64,000 nt of DNA from Talpa occidentalis. Lineage: Eukaryota; Chordata; Mammalia; Eulipotyphla; Talpidae. Under the pieces are notes generated by a model, which did not search any database, had not been told where the DNA came from, and saw only the letters and a list, made by a program, of their open reading frames with translations. This document shows, in pieces, positions 7,864 through 20,518 of this stretch; positions within the stretch are counted from its first letter, which is position 1, and every line of letters begins with the position of its first letter. The translations under genes and the position numbers were made by a program. The stretch lies in assembly GCF_014898055.3 (NCBI RefSeq), contig NW_023601433.1, forward strand, positions 20,387,641 to 20,451,640, in the 5' to 3' direction.

Positions 7864-10011
7864 CTAGATTCCTGCTATGAGTGAGACCATCCGGTATTTT
7901 TCTTTTTCTTTTTGGCTTATTTCGCTGAGCATGATCCCTTCCAGTGCCATCCATGTTGCTGCAAATTGCATGTGTTTATCTTTTTTGAATGCTGAGTAAT
8001 ATTCCATGGTATATATGTACCACATCTTCTTGATCCAGTCATCTATTTTGGGCATTTGGGTTGTTTCCAAAGCTTAGCTATTGTAAACAGTGCTGCTATA
8101 AACATAGGAGTGCAGGTGCTCTTTGGAATTGATGTTTCTGTGTCCTTTGGGTAAATACCTAGGAGTGGAATTGCTGGATCATATGGAAGCTCTATGTTTA
8201 GTAGGTCCAGAAATCTCCACACAGCTCTCCATAGTGGTTGGACCAGTTTGCACTCCCACCAACAGTGCACAAGAGTTCCTTTTTCTCCACATCCTCGCCA
8301 ACATTTGTTGTTGCTAGTTTTTTTAATATGTGCCATTCTCACTGGTGTGAGATGGTATCTCATGGTAGTTTTGATTTGCATTTTCCTGATTACAAGTGAT
8401 GTTGAACATTTTTTCATATGTCTGTTGGCCATTTGCATTTCCTCTTCAGAGAAGTTTCTTTTTAGCTCTTCTGCCCATTTTTTGACTGGATTATTTTCTT
8501 TGTTGTTGCTGAGTCTCATCAGCTCTTTGCAGATTTTTGTGATCAGTCCTTTATCATTAGTGTTGGGTGCAAAAATGTTCTCCCAGTTGGTGGGGTTTCT
8601 CTTTGTTTTTGTTATTGTCTCTTTTGCTGTGCAGAAGCTCTTTAATTTGATGTAGTCCCAGCTGTTTATCTTTCTCTTCACTATCACTGCTTTGGGTGAT
8701 GTGTCTGTAAAGATGTCTTTGATGTGCAAATCCCGTAGTGTTTCGCCTATATTTCCTTCTATGTATTTTATGGTTTCAGGTCTTATGTCTAGTTCTTTAA
8801 TCCATTTTGAGTTGATTTTTGTGTATGGTGTGAGGTAGTGGTCAAGCTTCATTCTTTTGCATGTAGCGACCCAGTTTTCCCAGCACCATTTATTGAACAA
8901 ACTTTCTTTGCTCCAATGCATAGTCTTTGCTCCTTTGTCAAAGATTAGTTGACCATAAATCTGTGGGTTTATTTCTGGATTTTCTATTCGATTCCATTGG
9001 TCTGTATGTCTGTTCTTGTGCCAATACCATGCAGTTTTGATGATTATGGCTTTGTAGTATAGTTTGAAGTCTGGGAGTGTGATGCCTCCATTTCCTTCTT
9101 TTTTTTTCAGTAGAGCTTTAGCTATTCGGGGTTTTTGGTGATTCCATATGAATTTCATCAATAATTGTTCTATTTCTTTGAAGAATGCCATTGAGATTTT
9201 GATTGGAATAGCATTGAATCTGTATATTGCTTTTGGTAGGATGGCCATTTTAATAATGTTTATTCTTCCAATCCATGAGCAGGGGATGTCTTTCCATTTC
9301 TTTGTGTCTTCTTCTATTTCTTTTAACAGTGTTTTATAGTTTTCTTTGTATAGGTCCTTTACCTCTTTTGTTAGATTTATTCCCAAATATTTGATTTTTT
9401 TTGTTTCGATAATAAAAGGGGTGGTTTTTTTGATTTCTTCTTCTTCAGATTTATTGTTTGTGTATAGGAAGGCTACTGACTTTTGCGTGTTGATTTTGTA
9501 TCCTGCCACTTTACTGAATTGATTGATGAGTTGAATTAGTTTTTCTGTGGAGATTTTGGGGTTCTCTATGTATATTATCATATCATCTGCAAATAGTGAT
9601 AGTTTGACTTCTTCTTTTCCTATTTGGATTCCTTGGATGTCTTTCTCTTGTCTTATTGCTCTGGCTAGGACTTCCAGTATTATATTGAAAAGCAGTGGTG
9701 AGAGTGGACATCCTTGTCTTGTTCCAGATCTTAATGGAATTGCTTTCAGCTTTTCACCATTGAGAATGATACTGGCTGTTGGCTTGTCATAGATGGCCTT
9801 TATGATGTTGAGGTATGTTCCTTGTATCCCAAGAATTTCAAGGGCTTTTATCATGAATGGGTGTTGCACTTTGTCGAAAGCTTTCTCAGCATCTATTGAT
9901 ATTATCATATGGTTTTTATATTTCTTTTTGTTGATGTGTTGGATAACGTTGATTGATTTTCGGATGTTAAACCATCCTTGTGCCCCTGGAATGAATCCAA
10001 CTTGGTCGTGG
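7864..10011 (-). pseudogene. L1 ORF2 C-terminal part (RT and C-terminal domain)
   Basis: The frame is open from the 5' truncation (HDQVGFIPG) to 8043. It contains the RT blocks [28 protein letters not shown] and the catalytic FADD in [10 protein letters not shown], then the cysteine-containing C-terminal region. Near 8050 a one-base loss in an A-run gives a stop. The true C-terminus ([19 protein letters not shown] to SLIAGI) continues in another frame to 7864. ORF2 normally encodes endonuclease and RT for retrotransposition. This copy has no endonuclease. Confidence 0.93.
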
Positions 10012-10427
10012 TTCCAAACCCAATTTTAAAGGACAAACGGGGGGATGGTGGTTTTGGTTCCACCGAGGTCGTAGCTTTGACACAGCCCATTACAAAACAG
10101 AGACCTTTACAAACAATATATGTTGATGGTCATCCTTTACAGGATTAATGGACACTGGTGCTGACAAGTCATGCATAGCTGGAAAAGATTGGCCCTCATC
10201 ATGGCCCATTACTAATTCCTCTTCTACATTAATTGGCTTAGGCATGGCAAACAATGTAGCTCAAAGCTCACGGCTTTTATATTGGCAAATGACTGGACAT
10301 GCTGGTTTTTTTCCAACCATATGTAATTCCTTCCTTACCCTTTTCATTATGGGGCCGTGACATAATGGAATCCATGGGGTTAATTCTCGACGCTCCTGAT
10401 CTAATAGATGAACAGGCTTTTACTTAG
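10012..10427 (+). pseudogene. pro: Protease part of Pro (provirus B)
   Basis: Past the second L1 target copy the dUTPase tail leads into an aspartic protease with the DTGADKS active site at 10149. A -1 frameshift just before it (about 10135) and another near 10310 break the frame. The C-terminal part is in the frame ending DEQAFT and stops at 10425-10427, where a -1 shift into pol is expected. The intact relative reads ITNSSSTLIGLG in the flap region. Confidence 0.82.
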
Positions 10428-11692
10428 GGGCCATTGCGGAAAATTTATTTGCTGACAAAATTTCCTGGAAAAATGATAATCCGGTCTGGATACCTCAATG
10501 GCCCCTTACATCTGACAAAATCCAGGCTATACATGACATTGTCACTGACCAGTTACAAAAAGGTCATTTAGAACCCTCTAATAGCCCGTGGAATACTCCT
10601 GTCTTTGTAATTAAAAAGAAGTCAGGAAAATGGAGGCTTCTTCAGGACCTCCGCACAATTAATGATACTATGCATGATATGGAAACCCTTCAACCAGGCC
10701 TCCCTTCCCCTGTAGCAGTGCCAAAACAAAATCATATTATAATTATTGATCTGCAGGACTGTTTTTTCACTATTAAACTTCACCCCGATGATTCTCCCCG
10801 GTTTGCTTTTAGTGTTCCATCTGCTAATTTCAACCAACCATGGCAACGATTTCAATGGAAAGTACTGCCTCAAGGCATGAAAAACTCCCCTACTTTATGT
10901 CAAAAATTTGTTGATCAGGCTTTACAAGCTACTAGGGAAAAGTTTCCTGATGCCTATATTATTCATTACATGGATGACATTCTTCTAAGCCACCCCTCTA
11001 AAGAAGGTGTGGAGTCAATTTTACAATGCTTAATTTCTGATCTTACCTCCTTTGGTCTTGTCATTGCTCCTGACAAGATTCAGCGTGACCGCCCACTTAA
11101 CTATTTGGGAAAAACTATTCATGATGATTTTATCATGACTCAAAATCTCCAAATCCGTCTTGATAAACTTTCCATGTTAAATGACTTTCAAAAATTGCTT
11201 GGAAATATTAATTGGATTCGTCCTTATCTTAAGATTACTACTGGTGATTTACACCCTCTTTTTGAAATTTTGCAAGGAGATCCTAATCCTAAATACACTC
11301 GGACTTTAACGGCCGAGGCCCTTTCAAAGATACATGTGGTTGAACAGAGACTTTCTGAAGCTAAGGTCTCCCAAATTGACTATATGTCACCCTGGGAATT
11401 ACTTGTCCTTAAAACTGAATTTGCTCCTACTGCCTGCCTATGGCAATCTGGTATTCTTGAATGGCTCTATTTGGCACACAACCAAACAAAAATGGTCACA
11501 TCTTATGCCTCCATGTGTGCATTTCTGATTATGAAAGGTTTAACACGCTCCAAGGAACTGTTTGCCAAACTTCCCACCACTATTGTCATCCCATATACTA
11601 AAACACAGTTTGAATTTCTGCCTCAAAATGACGATGACTGGGGCATAGCCTTACTCAATTTTCCTGGTCAGGTTAAATTCCACCTGCCCTAG
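10428..11692 (+). pseudogene. pol: Reverse transcriptase of Pol (provirus B)
   Basis: The frame is open from just after the pro stop ([13 protein letters not shown] at about 10480) to a TAG at 11690-11692. The RT core holds LQDLRTIND, the [13 protein letters not shown] catalytic block, [13 protein letters not shown] and the YMDD centre at 10967-10978. Thumb and connection sequence follows. The terminal TAG replaces CAG in C and D, so the domain is complete but cut off from RNase H by one nonsense change. Confidence 0.92.
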
Positions 11693-12151
11693 CACCCTAT
11701 TTTAAAATTTGCGACGGAAACTGCTTTTACTTTTCCAAGAATCGTTTCCTCGCAGCCTTTGCCCGGGGCTACTGTTGTGTTTACCGACGGTTCCTCGTCT
11801 GGAATATCGGCAGTTTATCATCCTAATCAGCCTCCTATACAACAATTTTCTAAAATCATCTCTGCCCAACAGGCTGAAATCATCGCTGTGAAACTTGCTT
11901 TAAAACATTATCAGTGTCCTCTAAATCTATACTCTGATTCTAAATATGTGGTTTCTTTGTTCCCGGCAATTGAAACCGCCTTAATATCTGGGTTATCTCA
12001 CATCTCCTTCCTGCTGGCTCATTTACAAGCCCTGCTACGAGCCAGAACACATAAATTGTTTATTGGCCACATCAGAGGTCACTCTAACCTACCTGGACCT
12101 CTGTCCTTAGGCAACCACATGGCGGACTTACTAAGTCCCCAGCTGTTTTGA
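11693..12151 (+). pseudogene. pol: RNase H domain of Pol (provirus B)
   Basis: It continues the RT frame after the [11 protein letters not shown] (about 11782) holds the first catalytic Asp, QQAEIIAV the Glu, YSDSKYV the second Asp, and [11 protein letters not shown] the histidine loop. A small deletion at about 12130 (versus D) shifts the frame and ends it at 12149-12151, just before integrase. Confidence 0.88.
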
Positions 12152-13095
12152 CGGTGACTCAGGCTCAAGAGAGCCATGCCCTTCACCACCAAAATGCTAA
12201 TGCTCTACGTCACCATTTCCAAATTACTAGAGAACAAGCCAGACAAATAGTTCGTGAATGTCCCTCCTGTCCGGACGTACATCATCCTCCCAAATTGGGA
12301 GTTAATCCCCGAGGTTTGAAACCTCAGGTCCTCTGGCAAATGGATGTAACTCATCTCCCCTCTTTTGGGACACTCTGCTTTATTCATGTAACCGTTGATA
12401 TTTTCTCCCATGCCGTGCACGCCACTGCCCGCACTGGCGAGGCAGTCAAGGATGTTATTCAGCATCTTATTGCGTGCTTTACTGTTTTGGGTAAGCCAGT
12501 TAAATTAAAAACCGACAATGCTCCAGCATATACTTCAAAATCGTTTCAATCATTTTGTTCCCAATGGCGTATTGCTCATGTTACTGGCATCCCATACAAT
12601 CCTCAAGGACAAGGTATAATAGAAAGAACCCATCAAACGTTGAAAACCCAAATTGACCATCTGCAAAATGTTGCCCGTCTTTATTCCCCTCAACATCTCC
12701 TTCAACATGCCCTATTTGTGATTAATCATCTTAACTCTGATGACAAAGGTATTATTACTCCTATGGTGCGGCATTGGGGATACACTGATGTCTCCAATCT
12801 GCCTCAGGTAAAATGGAAAGACCTACTCACTGGCGCCTGGAAAGGCCCAGATTTACTACTTGCCTCAGGGCGAGGTTATGCTTGCATTTTTTCTCAGGAT
12901 GCCGACTCCCCTGTCTGGATCCCGGACAGACTCATCCGGCACTACCCGCCGGTCTGGAGCGCGAGCCCAGGTTCTCCGTCACCAACGGCAGATGGCGCGC
13001 TTGACGAGGAAAATGTGTCATCTTCAGCTCCAGCGGGAAACTCCCAGCTGCCTTCCAACATGGGATCACATAAAGGCCCTCACGACGATGGCTGA
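12148..13095 (+). pseudogene. pol: Integrase of Pol, frame open (provirus B)
   Basis: The domain is open to 13095. It has the HHCC zinc domain (H-H spacing in [14 protein letters not shown], then CPSC), the catalytic D,D35E residues in [16 protein letters not shown] and GIIERTH, and a C-terminal DNA-binding part with [13 protein letters not shown]. It is the best preserved large domain in provirus B but is uncoupled from RNase H by the frameshift before it. The C-terminal tail overlaps the start of env, as in related betaretroviruses. Confidence 0.9.
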
Positions 13096-13577
13096 ACATC
13101 TAGTTCAACAAAATAATGCTCCATGCACAACCACATCAATTTTCCTGGCTATCATTGCCATCTTGGCGACTCAATCCACGCCTGTAAAGTCGGCCCATTT
13201 TTGGGCTTATGTACCCGAGCCGCCTTTTCTGCATCCCGTTCCCTGGACTGAAAATTCTGCCATAAAAGTTTACATCAATGACACTAACCTCCTTGGTGGG
13301 TTAGCTGATTTTCACCCTGAACATATGGTTTCTTCCCCTATTGATTATGAGGGTTTGTCTGATGACCCTCCACTCTGTGTCTTTGCTAACTCTGTATCCC
13401 TTCCTGGTTGTATGATGCTACACTATGTTTCTATGCTCACTGATGCACCACCTCGTACCCCTCCGGAGAACCACCACACGGACAACAGAGATCGTGTTGT
13501 CTGGGGTTTGACGTTTATGGCCTTGGACCAACTGACGGCAGACAATGAAATCCGCACCTTCGCCTCACCATCCTTTA
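12860..13577 (+). pseudogene. env: Env N-terminal part, truncated by satellite (provirus B)
   Basis: It overlaps pol in a different frame. An arginine-rich N-terminal stretch ([22 protein letters not shown]) resembles the Rec/Rem nuclear localisation region of class II Envs. A hydrophobic signal sequence (SIFLAIIAILA) follows, then SU starting FWAYVPEPPFLHPVPW. Similarity to the Env of C ends at about 13577, where satellite DNA starts. The ORF then runs on meaninglessly to 13738. Most SU and all of TM are missing. Confidence 0.87.
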
Positions 13578-16500
13578 GCCAGGGACAAGCGGCGACCGCG
13601 GCCTCTTCCAGAACTGCATGCCTACAGGCCGGCGAAGAAGAAAGCCCCGGGCAAACCAGCACCACTCAAAGGGGAATTGTCTGCACCTGGCACAGCAGTA
13701 CTGATGAGACCCAGGCTCCGCCCCTGGGGGGAGCCTGACCCCGCCCACCCGACTCTGGTGCGCACAGGTGCACTTCCTAGGGCCACCCCTAGGGGGCGCT
13801 AGTGAGGGGGGGTTCGGGGACCCTCAGCCCACACGGAGCTGGGGCCAACCCTGTACCCATGGGGGTACGGGATTGTCCTCCCCCATGGGGAAACGGGGCA
13901 CTCTTCCCCTTCGCAGAAGCCCAAACCTTCCTCCCGGGGCACACCTGCACCCTACTCTCGCACTCACAGACCCAGCGGCGGGGCCGTGCACCCACAGACA
14001 CCTTAGACAGAGGGCCGGGGTCCCGGTCAGGGGACGGCAACCCCTGGAAGCCAGGGACAAGCGGCGAACGCGGCCTCTTCCAAAAGTGCAGACACACAGG
14101 CCGGTTACGGAAAAAAGCCCCGGGCAAGCAAGGACCACTCAAAGAGAAAGAGTCAGCACCTGGCCCAGCAGCGTTTGATGAGCCCCAGGCTCCGCCCCTG
14201 GCCGGAGCCTGACACTGCACTCCCGACTCTGGCTGTGCAAGGTGCACTTCCTAGGGCCGCCGCTAGGGGGCGCTGGTGATGGGATACAGGGACCATCGGT
14301 AACCACCAGGCTGGGGCCACCCCTGCACAATAGGGGCACGGGCTTGTCCTATCCCATTGGGGAACGGGGCCCTCTTCCCCTGCGCGGAAGCCCAAATCTT
14401 CCTTTCGGGGCACGCCTGCACACTCCTCTCGCACTCACAGCCCCAGCGGCGGGGCCGTGCGCCCGCAGACGCCCTACATGGAGGGCCGGGGTCCCGGTCA
14501 CGGGAGGTCACCCACTGGAAGCCAGGGAGAAGCGGCGACCGCGGCCTCTTCGAAAACTGCAGGCACACAGGCCGGTTACAAAAAAAGCCCCGGGCAAGCC
14601 AAGACCAGTCAAAGGGTAAGTGTCCGCACCTGGCCCAGCAGGCTGATGAGCCCCAGGCTCTGCCCCTGGCCGGAGCCTGACCCCGCCCACCCGACTCTGG
14701 CTGCGCACAGGTTCACTTCCTAGGGTCGCCGCTAGGGGGCACTGGTGAGGGGGTTCGGGGACACTCAGCCCCCACCGGGCTGGGGCCACCCCTGCACCCA
14801 TGGGGGTAGTGATTGTCCTCCCCCATGTGGGAACGGGGCCCTCTTCCCCTAAGTAGAAGCCCAAACCTTCCTCCCGGGACACGTCTGCACCGTACTCTCG
14901 CACTCACAGCCCCAGCGGCGGGGCCGTGCGCTCACAGAAGCCCTAGACGGAGGGCCGGGGTCCCGGTCAGGGGAGGGCACTCCCTGGAAGCCAGGGACAA
15001 GCGGCCACCGCGGCCTCTTCCAAAAATGCAGGCACACAGGCCGGGGCGGAAAAAAGCCCCGGGCAAGCCAGCACCACTCAAAGGGGAAGAGTCCGCACCT
15101 GGCCCAGCAGCGCTGATGAGCCCCATGCACCGCCCCTGGCAAGAGCCTGACCCCACCCAACCGAATCTGGCTGCGCACAGGTGCATGTCCTAGGGCCGCC
15201 GTTAGGGGGCGCTGGTGAGGAGGTTCGGGTACCCTCACCCCCACTGGGTTGGGGCCACCCCTGCACCCATGAGTGTATGGGATTGTCCTCCCCCATGGGG
15301 GAACGGGGCCCTCTTCCCCTTCTCGGAATCCCAAACCTTCCTCCCGGGGCACTCCTGCACCCTCCTCTCGCACTCACAGCGCCAACGGCGGGGCCGAGTG
15401 CCCGCAGACGCCCTAGGAGGTGGGCCAGGGTCCCGGTCAGGGGAGGGCACCCCATGGAAGCCATGGACAAGCGGTGACCGCTGCCTCTTCCAAAACTGCA
15501 GGCACACAGTCCGGCGCGGAAAAAAGCCACGGACAAGCCAGCACCACTGAAAGGGGAAGAGTCCGCACCTGAGCCAGCAGTGCTGATGAGCCCCAGGATC
15601 CGCCCCTGGGGGGAGCCTGACCGCGCACACCTGACTCTGGCTGCGCACAATTGCTCTTCCTAGTGCCGCCGCTAGGGGACGCTGGTGAGGGGTTTCAGGA
15701 CCCTCAGCCCCCACCGGGCTGGGGCCACCCCTGCACCCATAGCGGTACGGGATTGTCCTCCCCCATGGGGGAACGGGGCCCTCTTCCCCTTCGCAGAAGC
15801 CCAAAATTCCTCCCTGGGCACGCCTGCACCCTCCTCTCGCACTCACAGCCCCAGCGGCGGGGCTGTGCGCCCGCAGAAGCCCTAGAGGGAGGGCCGGGTC
15901 CTGGTTAGGGGAGGGCACTCCCTGGAAGCCAGGGACAAGCGTCGACCGCGGCCTCTTCCAAAACTGCAGGCACACAGGCAAGCACGGAAAAAAGCCCCGG
16001 GCAAGCCAGCACCACACAAAGGGAAGAGTCTGCACCTGGCACAGAAGCCCTGTGAGCCACGGGCTCCGCCCCTGGCCGGAGCCTGACCCCGCCCACCAGA
16101 ATCTGGCTGCGCACAGGTGCACATCCTAAGGCCTCCGCTAGGGGGCGCTGGTGAGGGGGGTCGGGGACCCTCAGCCCCCACCGGGCTGGGGCCACCCCTG
16201 CACCCATGGGGGTACAGGATTGTCCTCCCCATGGGGGAACGGGGCCCTCTTCCCCTTCGCGGAAGCCCAAACCTTCCTCCCGGGGCACCCCTGCACCCTC
16301 CTCTCGCACTCACAGAACCAGCGGCGGGGCCGTGTGCCCGCAGATGCCCTAGACGGAGGGCCGGGGTCCCTGTCAGGGGAGGGCAGCCCCTGAAAGCCAG
16401 GGACAAGCGGCGTCACGGCCTCTTCCCAAACAGCAGGCACACATGCCGGCTAGGAAAAAGCCACGGACAAGCCAGCACCACTCAAAGGGGAAGTGTCCGC

Positions 16501-19500
16501 ACCTGTCCCAGCAGCGCTGATGAGCCCCGGCTCCGCCACTGGCCGGAGCCTGACCCCGCCCACCCGAATCTGGCTGTGCACAGGTGCACTTCCTAGGGCC
16601 ACCGCTAGGGGGCGCTGGTGAGTGGGTACGGGGACCCTCAGCCTCCACGGGCCTGGGGCCACACCTGCACCCATGGGGGTACGGTTTTTGACCTCACGCA
16701 TGGGGGAACGGGGCCCTCTTCCCCATCGCGGAATCCCAAATCTTATTCCCGGTGTACGCCTGCACCCTGCTTTCGCACTCACAGCCACAGCGGCGGGGCC
16801 GTGCGCCCGCAGACGCCCTAGACCGAGGGCCATGGTCCCGGTCAGTGGAGGGCACCCTCTGGAAGCCAGGGACAAGCGGCGTGAGCAGCCTCGTCCAAAA
16901 CTGCATGCACACAGGCCGGCGCGGAAAATAGCCCCGGGCAAGCCAGCACCACTCAAAGGGGAAGAGTCCGCACCTGGCCCAGCAAGGCTTTTGAGCCCCA
17001 GGTTCCGCCCCTGGCCGGAGACTGACCCCGCCCACCTGACTCTAGCTGCGCACAGGTGCACTTCCTAGGGCCGCCGCTAGGGGGCGCAGGTGAGGGGGTT
17101 CGGGTCCCTCAGTTCCCACCGGGCTCGGGCCACCCCTGCACCCAGGGGGGTACGGGATTGTCCTCCCCCATGTGGGAACTGGTCCCTCATCCCCTTCGCG
17201 GAAGCCCAAACATTACTCCCGGGGCATGCCTGTACCCTCCTCTCGCACTCACAGCCCCAGCGGAGGGGCCGTGTGCCTGCAGACGCCCTAGACGAGGGCC
17301 AGGGTCCTGGTCAGGGGAGGGCACCCCCTGGAAGCCAGGTACAAGCGGCGACCGTGACGTCTTCCAAAACTGCAGGCACACAGGCCGGCGCGAAAAAAGC
17401 CCCGGGCAAGCCAGCACCACTCACAGGGGAAGAGTCCGCACATGGCCCAGCAGCGCTGATGAGCCCCAGGCTCTGCCCCTGGGGGGCGGCAGATCGCGCC
17501 CACCCGACTCTGGCTGCGCACAGGTGCACTTCCTAGGGCCGCCGCTAGGGGGCGCTTGTGAGGAGGTTCGGGGACCCTCAGCCCCCACCGGGCTGGGGCC
17601 ACACCTGCACCCATGGGGGTACGGGATTGTCCTCCCCCATGGGGGAATGGGGCCCACTACCCCTTCGCGGAAGCACAAACCTTCCTCCCGGGGCACGCCT
17701 GCACCCTTCTCTCTCACTGACAGACCCAGCGACAGGGCCGTGCGCCCGCAGACAACCTAGATGGAGGGCCGGGGTCCCGGTCAGGGGAAGGCACCCACTG
17801 GAAGCCAGGGACAAGGGGCGACCGCGGCCTCTTCCAAAACTGCAGGCACAGAGGCCGGCGCAGACAAAAGCCCCGGGCAAGCCAGCATCACTCAAAGGGG
17901 AAGAGACCGCACCTGGCCCAGCAGCGCTGATGAGCCCTAGGTCCGCCCCTGGCCGGTGTTTGACCCTCCACACCAGACTCTGGCTGCGCACAGGTGCACT
18001 TCCTAGGGCCGCCGCTAGGGGGCGCTGGTGAGAGGATTTGGGGACCCTCAGCCCCCACCGGGCAGGGGCCACCACTGCACCCATGGAGGTATGGATTTGT
18101 CCTCCCTCATGGGGGAACGGGGCCTTGTTCCCCTTCGCGGAAGCCGAAACCTTCCTCCCGGGGCACCACTGCGCCCTCATCTCGCACTCACAGCTCCAGC
18201 AGCGGGCCGTGCGCCCGGAGACGACCTAGACGGAGGGCCGGGTCCCCGTCAGGGGAGGGCACCCCCTGGAAGCCAGGGACAAGCGGCGACCGCGGCCTCT
18301 TCCCAAACTGCAGGCACACAGGCCTGCTCAGAAAAAAGCCCCGGGCCATACAGCACCACTCAAAGGGGAAGAGTCCGCACCTGGCCCAGCGGCGCTGATG
18401 AGCCCCAGGCTATGCCCCTGGTAGGAGCCTGACCCCTCCCACCTGATTCTGGCTGCGCACATTTGCACTTCCTATGGCCGCCGCGAGGAGGCCCTTCTGT
18501 TGGGGTTCAGGACCCTCAGGCCCCTCCAGGCTAGGGGGACTTCTGCACCCATGGGGGAACGGAACTATCCTCCCCCTAGTTGGAACAGGGCCCTCTTCCC
18601 CTGGGGAAGCCCTAACCTTCCACCCAAGGCACAATCACCTCCTCTCGCACTCACAACCCCAGCGGCGGGGCCGTGCGCCCGCAGATGCCCAAGACGGAGG
18701 GGCGGGGTCCCACTCAGGGGAGGGCACCCCCTGTAAGCCTGCGACAAACAGCGACCGCGGCCTCTTCTAAAACTGCACGCACACAGGCCGGCGCGGAAAA
18801 AAGCCCCGGGAAAGCCAGCACCACTCAAAGGGGAAGAGTCCTCACCGGTCCCAGCAGTGCTGCTGAGCCCCAGGCTCCGCCCCTGGCCGGAGCCTGACCC
18901 GCCCACCCAACTCTGGCTGCGCACAGGTGCACTTCTTAGGGCGGCCGCTAGGGGCTGCTGGTGAGGGGTTCGGGGACCCTCAGCCCCCTCGGGACTAGTG
19001 GGACATCTGCACCCATGGGGGTATGGAACTTTCCTCGGCATGTTGGAACGGGGCTGTCTTCCCCTCGGGGGAAGGCTAAATCATCCTCCCGGAGCATGCG
19101 TGCACACTCCACTCGCAATCACAGCCCCAGCAGCGGGGCCTTGCGCCACAGATGCCCTAGACCGAGGGCCGGGGTCCCTGTCAGTGGAGGCCATATCCTG
19201 TAAGCCAGGGACAAGCGGCTTCCCCGGCCACTTCCAAATATGCAGGCACACAGGCCGGCATGTAAAGACCCGGGCAGCCAACACCACTCAAAGGGGAAGA
19301 GTCATCACTGGCCCAGTAGCGCTGATGAGCCCTAGGCTCCGCCCCTGGCCGGAGCCTGACCCCACCACGCGACTCTTGCTGTGATCAGGTGCACTTCCTA
19401 GGGCCGCCGCAAGAGGGCGCTGGTGAGGGGTTTCGGGGACCCACAGCCCCCACCTGGCTGGGGCCACGCTGCACCCATGGGGCTCCGGGGTTGTCGTCCC

Positions 19501-20518
19501 CCATCGGGGAACGGGGCCCTCTTGCCCTTCGAGGAAGCCCAAATCTTCCTCCCGGGACACGCCTGGACCCTCCTCTCGCACTCACAGCCCCATCGGCGGG
19601 GCCGTGCGACTGCAGACGCCCTAGAGGAGGGCCGGGTTCCCTTTCAGGGTAGGGCAACCCCTGTAAGCCAGAGACCAGCGGCTACCGCGGCCTCTTCCCA
19701 AACTGCAGGCACACAGGCCGGCGAGGAAAGCCCCGAACATGCCAGCACCACTCAAAGGGGAAGAGTCCGCACCTGGCCTAGCATCGCTGATGAGCTCCAC
19801 CGTGGACTGAGCCTTATCCCGCCCACCAATCTCTGGCTGCGCATAGGTGCATTTCCTAGGGCCGCCGCTAGGCGGCGCTGGTTAGGGGGATCGGGGACCC
19901 TCAGACACTCGGGGCTAGGGGGACCTCTGCACCCATGGGGAAACGGAACTTTCCTCTCCCATGCGGGAACGGGTCCTTCTTCCCCTCGGGGGAAGCTCAA
20001 ACCATCCTCCTGAAGCACGCCAGCACCTTCCACACGAACTCACAGCCACAGCGGCGAGGCCATGCTCCTGCAGACGCCCTAGAAGTAGGGCCGCTGTCCC
20101 TGTCAGGGGAGGGCAAATCCTGTAAGCGAGAGACCAGCGGCTACCACGGCCTCTTCCAAAACTGCAGGCACACAGGCCGGCTCGCAAAGCCCCGGGCAAG
20201 ACAGCACCACTCAAAGGGGAAGAGTCCGCAGCTGGCACAGCATTGCTGATAAGACCCAGGTTCCGCACCTGGCCAGAACCTGACCCCGCCCACCCGACTC
20301 TGTCTGCGCACAGGTGCACTTCCTACGGCCGCCGCTAGGGGGCGCTGGTGAGGGGGTTCGGGGACGGTCAGCCCCCTCGGGGCTAGGGGAACCTCTGCAA
20401 CCATGGGGGAACGGAACTTTCTTCCCCCATGGGGGAGCGTTGCCCTCTTCCCCTCGGGGGAAGCCCGAACCCTCCTTGCGAGGCACACCAGCAACCTCCT
20501 CTCGCACTCACAGCCCCA
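13577..20518 (+). repeat. Macrosatellite array, segment 1 (about 15 units of about 468 bp)
   Basis: The unit recurs with core spacings of 458-474 bp. Landmarks in order are CACTTCCTAGGGCCGCCG, the AGGGGGCGCT core, GGGGACCCTCAGCCCC, CACCCATGGGGGTACGGGAT, CCCCCATGGGGGAACGGGG, a CTCGCACTCACAGCCCCAGC block, AAGCCAGGGACAAGCGGCGA, AAACTGCAGGCACACAGGCC, and GGCTCCGCCCCTGGCCGGAG. The unit is GC- and CpG-rich. Many long open frames occur on both strands and are repeat artefacts. At 18.5-20.5 kb several units belong to a divergent subtype. I do not recognise this satellite. Confidence 0.95.
13780..20350 (+). promoter_or_regulatory. CTCF-like motifs, one per unit, array segment 1
   Basis: CCGCTAGGGGGCGCTGG matches the vertebrate CTCF core (CCASYAGRKGGCRSY) at all but one position. 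Exact AGGGGGCGCT cores start at 13791, 14265, 15204, 16140, 16607, 17547, 18017 and 20337. Near variants lie at 14734, 15674, 17079, 19412 and 19870. The units at 18487 and 18950 have lost the motif. All face the same way. The motif contains CpGs, so binding could depend on methylation. Binding is inferred, not shown. Confidence 0.72.

Larger units (their letters stand above)
7634..10011 (-). mobile_element. 5'-truncated LINE-1
   Basis: On the minus strand it begins inside ORF2 and ends with a poly(A) tail (poly(T) at about 7631-7652). A 16-bp duplication flanks it. These are marks of target-primed reverse transcription into the dUTPase of provirus B. ORF1, the 5' UTR and the endonuclease part of ORF2 are missing. 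Apart from one frameshift the coding part is open, so the insertion is fairly young. Confidence 0.95.
32..13577 (+). mobile_element. Provirus B, betaretrovirus-like ERV, truncated in env
   Basis: The order is 5' LTR, Lys-type primer site, gag, dUTPase-protease, RT, RNase H, integrase and start of env, as in class II (HML/MMTV-like) elements. The 5' LTR is split by provirus A and the dUTPase by an L1, so B is older than both. The 3' end is missing: env passes directly into the 468-bp satellite at about 13577 and no 3' LTR is seen. Gag, pro and pol carry stops and frameshifts, so it cannot be functional. C and D belong to the same family. Confidence 0.93.

Noticed and set aside
7864..9908. Host gene fragment encoding an RT-like protein
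   Set aside because: Domain order, G-rich 3' UTR, poly(A) tail and target duplication identify a LINE-1.
13768..20500. Long overlapping open frames on both strands of the satellite (some over 300 codons, such as 32521-31505)
   Set aside because: They recur every unit in several frames at once, are proline/glycine/arginine-rich because of GC content, lack conserved starts and stop at random unit variants. They are composition artefacts.
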